Assembly (NCBI GenBank): GCA_943912265.1
Contig: CALTTS010000006.1
Coordinates: 62,001-126,000 of the forward strand
Reading direction: 5' to 3'
Source: an uncultured Xanthomonas sp.
GTDB taxonomy: Bacteria; Pseudomonadota; Gammaproteobacteria; Xanthomonadales; Xanthomonadaceae
DNA: 64,000 bases
Below are positions 60,129 to 64,000 of this stretch, piece after piece. A program made the position numbers and the translations under genes. Below the pieces are notes generated by a model that was not told the origin of the DNA, did no database searches, and saw only the letters and a list, made by a program, of their open reading frames with translations. Every line of letters begins with the position of its first letter. Position 1 is the stretch's first letter.

Positions 60129-61328
60129 ATGCGTGTTGCCGTCCTGTTGCCGGGTTTGCTGCTGGCCGCCTCGGTTGCGGCCGCGGCCGAAGCGCCGATG
60201 GCGCAGGTGCGGGTGGCGTTCGACCGCGACGGCATCGTGTCGGCCCGGGCCGAGGGCTATGCCGACCGGGCTGCCGGCCGCAAGGTGAGCGCCGACGACC
60301 CGGTGCGGGTGGCCTCGATCTCGAAGATGGTGGCGGCCATCGGCGTGATGCGGCTGGTCGAGCAGGGCACGCTCGATCTGGACGCCGACGTGTCCACGCA
60401 ATTGGGCTGGACGTTGCGCAACCCGGCATATCCGGACGTGCCGATCACCCTGCGCCTGCTGCTGTCGCACCGCAGCAGCCTCACCGACGCGGCCGGCTAT
60501 TACGCCGTGCCGCTGGACGGCGACCTGCGCGAGGTCACCGACGATCCGCGGGCCTGGGACGCGGAGCATGCGCCGGGCACGTACTTCCGCTACACCAACC
60601 TCAATTTCCCGCTCGTCGCCGCGGTGATGGAGCGCGCCACCGGCGAACGGTTCGACCGGCTGATGCAGCGGCTGGTGCTGGCGCCGCTCGGCCTGCGGGC
60701 CTGCTACAACTGGGACGGCTGCGACGCGGCCACGGCGGCGCGCGCGGTGGTGCTGTACGAGGACGGCGTGCCGGCGAAGGACGACAACCACGGCCGCAAG
60801 CCGGCGTGTCCGGTGGTGCCGGCGCGCGACGGCAGCTGCGACCTGTCGCGCTGGCGGGCCGGCGCCAACGGCGCGATCTTCTCGCCGCAGGGCGGCCTGC
60901 GCATTTCCGCGAACGGCCTGGCGAAGATCGGCCGCCTGCTGCTCGGCGGCGGCACCGTGGACGGCGTGCGCCTGCTGTCGCCGGCCTCGGTGCGGACGAT
61001 GACCGCGCCGGCGTGGACGTTCGCGCCCGGCAGCGGCGTGACCGGCGAGGAAGCGGACGACGGCTTCCTGTGCCGTTACGGGCTGGCGGTGCAGACCCTG
61101 GCCACGCGCCTGCCCGGGTGCGGCGACGACCCGTTCGGCGACGGCGTGGCGCGCGTCGGCCATGCCGGCGATGCCTACGGCCTGCGGTCCGGGGTGTGGG
61201 TGGACATGGCCGGCGGCACCGGCGTGGCGTATTTCGCCACCGACCTGGACGGCACGCCGCGCGGCACGCATTCGGCCTTCAGCGCGGTGGAGGAATGGCT
61301 GGCGCGCGGCGATGCGCCCGCCCGCTGA
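60129..61328 (+). CDS. Class C beta-lactamase-fold serine hydrolase, exported
   Basis: 399 aa with a signal peptide (RVAVLLPGLLLAASVAAAAEA). The serine-hydrolase motifs S-x2-K (SISK, Ser 63, Lys 66) and Y-x-N (YTN, Tyr 155, Asn 157) are present, with the usual LRLLLSHRSSLTD in between. These proteins cover beta-lactamases, DD-peptidases and esterases; a cell-wall peptidase or esterase role is most likely. Three Cys-rich loops (YNWDGCD, PACPVVPARDGSCD) suggest disulfides. Function not settled. Confidence 0.88.
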   Translation: MRVAVLLPGLLLAASVAAAAEAPMAQVRVAFDRDGIVSARAEGYADRAAGRKVSADDPVRVASISKMVAAIGVMRLVEQGTLDLDADVSTQLGWTLRNPAYPDVPITLRLLLSHRSSLTDAAGYYAVPLDGDLREVTDDPRAWDAEHAPGTYFRYTNLNFPLVAAVMERATGERFDRLMQRLVLAPLGLRACYNWDGCDAATAARAVVLYEDGVPAKDDNHGRKPACPVVPARDGSCDLSRWRAGANGAIFSPQGGLRISANGLAKIGRLLLGGGTVDGVRLLSPASVRTMTAPAWTFAPGSGVTGEEADDGFLCRYGLAVQTLATRLPGCGDDPFGDGVARVGHAGDAYGLRSGVWVDMAGGTGVAYFATDLDGTPRGTHSAFSAVEEWLARGDAPAR

Positions 61329-61375
61329 CCTGCGCCGAGCGCACGGCATCGGGTAGCATCCGTGCCCCTTCCGCG

Positions 61376-62245
61376 ATGGCCGCCTTGCCCGTGAACCGAT
61401 ATGCAGGCCCCCTGCTGACGCTTGCCGTGTGCGACGCGATGCGCCGTGCCCGGCAGGCCGGCGCCACGACGTGGCACGGCTCGTTCGACCTGGGCCGCAG
61501 CGACGAAACGGCGGCGCTCTCGGACGAGGGCTGGCAATGGCGCGGGCAGGCCTTCGCCTGGCCGGGCACGCTCAAGGACCGCACCATCTACTGGTTCGGC
61601 GGCGGCGACTGGCAGCCGGCCGCGCGCTATGCCGGCGCGCTGATCAAGCTGGTGCCCACCGAGTGGGGCGTGCCGACCTTCGAGATCGACGGCATCAAGA
61701 TGCTGCCGACGGCGAAGGCATCGCCGCTGGACGACGCCCGGCGCAAGGTCGCGCTGGTGCAGCCGGCCGGCAAGGCGGTGCTGGACACCTGCGGCGGGCT
61801 CGGCTATTTCGCCGCCTGCGCGCTGCAGGCCGGGGCCGGCGCCATCGTCTCGTTCGAGAAGAACGACAGCGTGCTGTGGCTGCGCACGCTCAACCCGTGG
61901 TCGCCGGACCCGGATGCGGCGGAGCACGGCGGCCGCCTGCGGCTGCACCACGGCGACGTGGCGCAGGCCGTCGCCGCGCTGCCCGATGCCGCGTTTGATG
62001 CCGTGCTGCACGACCCGCCGCGCTTCGGCATCGCCGGCGAGCTGTATGCGCAGGCCTTCTACGACCAGCTGGCGCGGGTGCTGCGTCCGGGCGGGCGGCT
62101 GTTCCACTACACCGGCAGCCCGAACCGGCTGACCAGCGGCCGCGACGTGCCGCGCGAGGTGGTGCGGCGGCTGCAGAAGGCCGGCTTTTCCGCGCATCCG
62201 GAGCTGGACGGCGTGCTGGCGACGAAGGCCGGACGGCGGCGCTGA
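61376..62245 (+). CDS. Class I SAM-dependent methyltransferase, putative
   Basis: 289 aa. An N-terminal domain (residues 1-125) is followed by the Rossmann SAM domain: AVLDTCGGLGYFAACALQ (motif I), IVSFEKNDSV (motif II acidic residue) and DAVLHDPPRFG (D-P-P motif IV of RNA- or DNA-type methyltransferases), then LARVLRPGGRLFHYTG. Substrate unknown. ATG 61376 chosen as the start; it leads directly into the MAALPVNRYAGPLLTLAVCDAM segment. Confidence 0.82.
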   Translation: MAALPVNRYAGPLLTLAVCDAMRRARQAGATTWHGSFDLGRSDETAALSDEGWQWRGQAFAWPGTLKDRTIYWFGGGDWQPAARYAGALIKLVPTEWGVPTFEIDGIKMLPTAKASPLDDARRKVALVQPAGKAVLDTCGGLGYFAACALQAGAGAIVSFEKNDSVLWLRTLNPWSPDPDAAEHGGRLRLHHGDVAQAVAALPDAAFDAVLHDPPRFGIAGELYAQAFYDQLARVLRPGGRLFHYTGSPNRLTSGRDVPREVVRRLQKAGFSAHPELDGVLATKAGRRR

Positions 62246-62407
62246 ATCCCGCGCCGCGGCCCGCGGCGGCTGACGCGCCGCGCCGCCGCCATCATCCAGT
62301 CGCGCGAACGGCCCGCCCCAACGGAAACCGCCCGCCCCGCGAGTGCGGGACAGGCCGTTGGCGGGGCGTGGCGACCGGGCACGGGCCGGCGGGCCCGCGC
62401 CGCGGCC

Positions 62408-64000
62408 TCACTTGCGCTCGGCGGCGCTCGTGTCGCGGATCGCGCGGAATTCCGAATCGCCGCCCCAGTCCGGCCACTGGCGCGAATCGGCCAGCTGCAT
62501 GCCCAGTGCGTAGAGCACCTGCAGGTCGCGTGCGGCCCCGGCGAAGGTCCACTCCGGTTTCCACTCGTCGCCCTGCTGGTGGTAGCGCTTGGCGGTGTAG
62601 TCGTCCGCGGCGGCCTTGCCCGCGGCGACGCCGCCGGCTTCCCAGTCCTGGCCGGCCGAGTACGAGAGCGCCGGCACGCCGCGCTTGGCGAAGGAGAAGT
62701 GGTCGGAGCGGAAGAAATAGCCGGCCTCCGGCTTCGGGTCCGGGGTGTAGCGCAGGTTCCAGCGTTGCCCGGCGACCGTCTTGAGGTCGTCCAGCAGCTC
62801 CAGCCTGGCGCTGCCGTAGATGCCGAAATCGCGCGAGGGCCCGAACGGGCTCATGCCGTCCATGTTGATCACCGCCACGGTGGTGGCCAGCGGGTACAGC
62901 GGCTTGGAGGCGTAGAACTCCGAGCCGAGCAGGCCCTTCTCCTCGGCGGTGACGGCGAGGAACACCACCGAGCGCTCCGGCTTCGGCCCCTTGGCGAAGC
63001 CGCGCGCCAGCTCCAGCAGCGCGGCGGTGCCGCTGGCGTTGTCGAGCGCGCCGTTGAAGACGGTGTCGCCGTTGGCGTCCGGCTTGCCGGTACCGAGGTG
63101 GTCCCAGTGCGCGCTGTAGATCAGCGTCTCGTCCGGGTACCTGCTGCCCGGCAGGCGCGCGACGACGTTGTGCGAGGTGATCACGTCGCGCCTGACCGCG
63201 TAGCGGGCGCTCAGGGTCTCGCCCTTCAGCGCCACCGGGACGAAGTCGCGGGTCTGCGCCTGTTTCTTCAGCGCCTCGAAATCCAGCCCGGCGTCCTTGA
63301 ACAGCTGCACCGCCAGGTCGCGCTGGATCCAGCCCTCCAGCTTCGGGTGCACCGCGGCCGGGTCGTCGCGCACCACGTCGAACATGGTGTTGGTGTTGGA
63401 GCTGGCCACCGTGGCCCAGCCGTAGGAGGCCGGCGCGGTCTCGTGCACGATCAGCACGCCGAGCGCGCCCTGGCGCGCGCCTTCCTCGTACTTGTATGGC
63501 CAGCGGCCGTACCAGGTCATGCCCTTGCCGTCGAAATCGCCCTGGCCGCTCTCGAAGTCCGGGTCGTTGATCAGCACCACGGCGATCTTGCCCTTCAGGT
63601 CCACGCCCTTGAAGTCGTCCCAGCCGCGTTCCGGCGCCTTGACGCCGTAGCCGACGAACACCAGCGGCGCCTTGTCGATGTCCACCGCGGCCGAGCCGTC
63701 CATCGCCGCGCGGAGCGCGATCTCCTGGCCCTGCAGCAGCGGCTGCGCCCTGCCGGCGATGTCCAGCGCGATCGACGGCGTGCCGTCGATGCCGGCGCGC
63801 TGCAGCGGCACCGCCTGCGTCCACGCGCGGGTGCCGTCGGTCTGCAGGTCGCCGCCAGGCTGCAGGCCGGCCGCGGCAAACTGCTGCTGCAGATAGGCGA
63901 TGGTCTTGTCCTCGCCGGCGGTGGCCGGGCCGCGGCCCTCGAAATCGTCCGAGGCCAGCACCTTCACGTCCTGCGAGATGCGCTTGCCGTCGAACGTCGG
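62408..64000 (-). CDS. M28 family metallopeptidase, N-terminus beyond window
   Basis: At least 531 residues; the frame is open to the right edge, so the start (and probable signal peptide) lies outside. A PA domain region (ALDIAGRAQPLLQGQEIALRA ... VFVGYGVKAPERGWDDFKGVDLKGKIAVVLINDPDFESG) precedes the zinc-peptidase core: YSAHWDHLGTG (metal His/Asp), GALDNASGTAALLELARGF, VVFLAVTAEEKGLLGSEFY (catalytic and metal Glu pair), and a later SDHFSFAKRGVPAL (metal His). Secreted aminopeptidase-type enzyme; specificity unknown. Confidence 0.92.
   Translation of the reverse strand, partial: PTFDGKRISQDVKVLASDDFEGRGPATAGEDKTIAYLQQQFAAAGLQPGGDLQTDGTRAWTQAVPLQRAGIDGTPSIALDIAGRAQPLLQGQEIALRAAMDGSAAVDIDKAPLVFVGYGVKAPERGWDDFKGVDLKGKIAVVLINDPDFESGQGDFDGKGMTWYGRWPYKYEEGARQGALGVLIVHETAPASYGWATVASSNTNTMFDVVRDDPAAVHPKLEGWIQRDLAVQLFKDAGLDFEALKKQAQTRDFVPVALKGETLSARYAVRRDVITSHNVVARLPGSRYPDETLIYSAHWDHLGTGKPDANGDTVFNGALDNASGTAALLELARGFAKGPKPERSVVFLAVTAEEKGLLGSEFYASKPLYPLATTVAVINMDGMSPFGPSRDFGIYGSARLELLDDLKTVAGQRWNLRYTPDPKPEAGYFFRSDHFSFAKRGVPALSYSAGQDWEAGGVAAGKAAADDYTAKRYHQQGDEWKPEWTFAGAARDLQVLYALGMQLADSRQWPDWGGDSEFRAIRDTSAAERK

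Overview
The window is about 64 kb of a high-GC gammaproteobacterial chromosome. Gene content and order (priA; topA-smg-dprA-LysM protein; def-fmt-rsmB; rpoD followed by a CAU-anticodon tRNA) fit the Xanthomonadaceae/Lysobacteraceae. I do not assign a genus.

Layout. 1-780: two low-GC genes of unknown function, probably accessory, at the left edge. 860-13.2 kb: priA, a sigma-like membrane protein with a DUF3106 protein, a DUF3667 membrane protein, a MATE exporter, sppA, a small lipoprotein, an SDR-fold protein lacking its catalytic residues, two DUF4124-type secreted proteins and tsaC. 13.3-19.2 kb (minus strand): topA, smg, dprA and a LysM protein. 19.3-28.1 kb (plus strand): def, fmt and rsmB, then overlapping cell-surface glycan genes (O-antigen ligase-like, GT39/ArnT-like, GT4-like, GT2, CDP-glycerol transferase-like). 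28.1-31.1 kb (minus strand): a coupled trio of two PH-domain membrane proteins (YdbS/YdbT type) and an LpxL-type lipid A acyltransferase. 31.1-33.7 kb: dtd, rpoD and tRNA-Ile2(CAU).

33.7 to about 55.1 kb is a mosaic, lower-GC genomic island starting at the tRNA with a P4-type tyrosine integrase. It carries a decayed terminase fragment; a minus-strand three-gene operon made of a CD-NTase, a Cap15-like 2TM/beta-barrel effector and a DUF2971 protein (a compact CBASS-type anti-phage system with an extra gene); a decayed tRNA-Phe remnant; a recombination cassette (DUF932, YqaJ-type nuclease, putative gp3-like protein, RadC-like JAMM protein) whose modules are each preceded by a strong hairpin; a divergent pair of an unknown two-TM protein and a CoiA-like nuclease; and a type I restriction-modification operon. 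That operon is unusual. It begins with a DUF4258 protein and a 631-aa fusion of a degenerate N6-methyltransferase fold to an HsdS-like half-domain. Then come normal-looking hsdM and hsdS, an embedded Phd/RelE-type toxin-antitoxin pair, and hsdR with an abnormal GC-rich tail where host-like DNA resumes.

55.2-64 kb returns to high-GC host-type sequence with a stress-flavoured set: a small lysine-rich protein, a lipoprotein sorbosone dehydrogenase, a stand-alone LigD 3'-phosphoesterase-domain protein, an SDR, a hypothetical protein, dps, a class C beta-lactamase-fold hydrolase, a class I SAM methyltransferase and an M28 peptidase running off the right edge.

The best candidates for something undescribed are the degenerate methyltransferase/half-specificity fusion in the hsd operon and the DUF2971 gene coupled to the CBASS pair. 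All calls rest on reading motifs and context; no database search was run.
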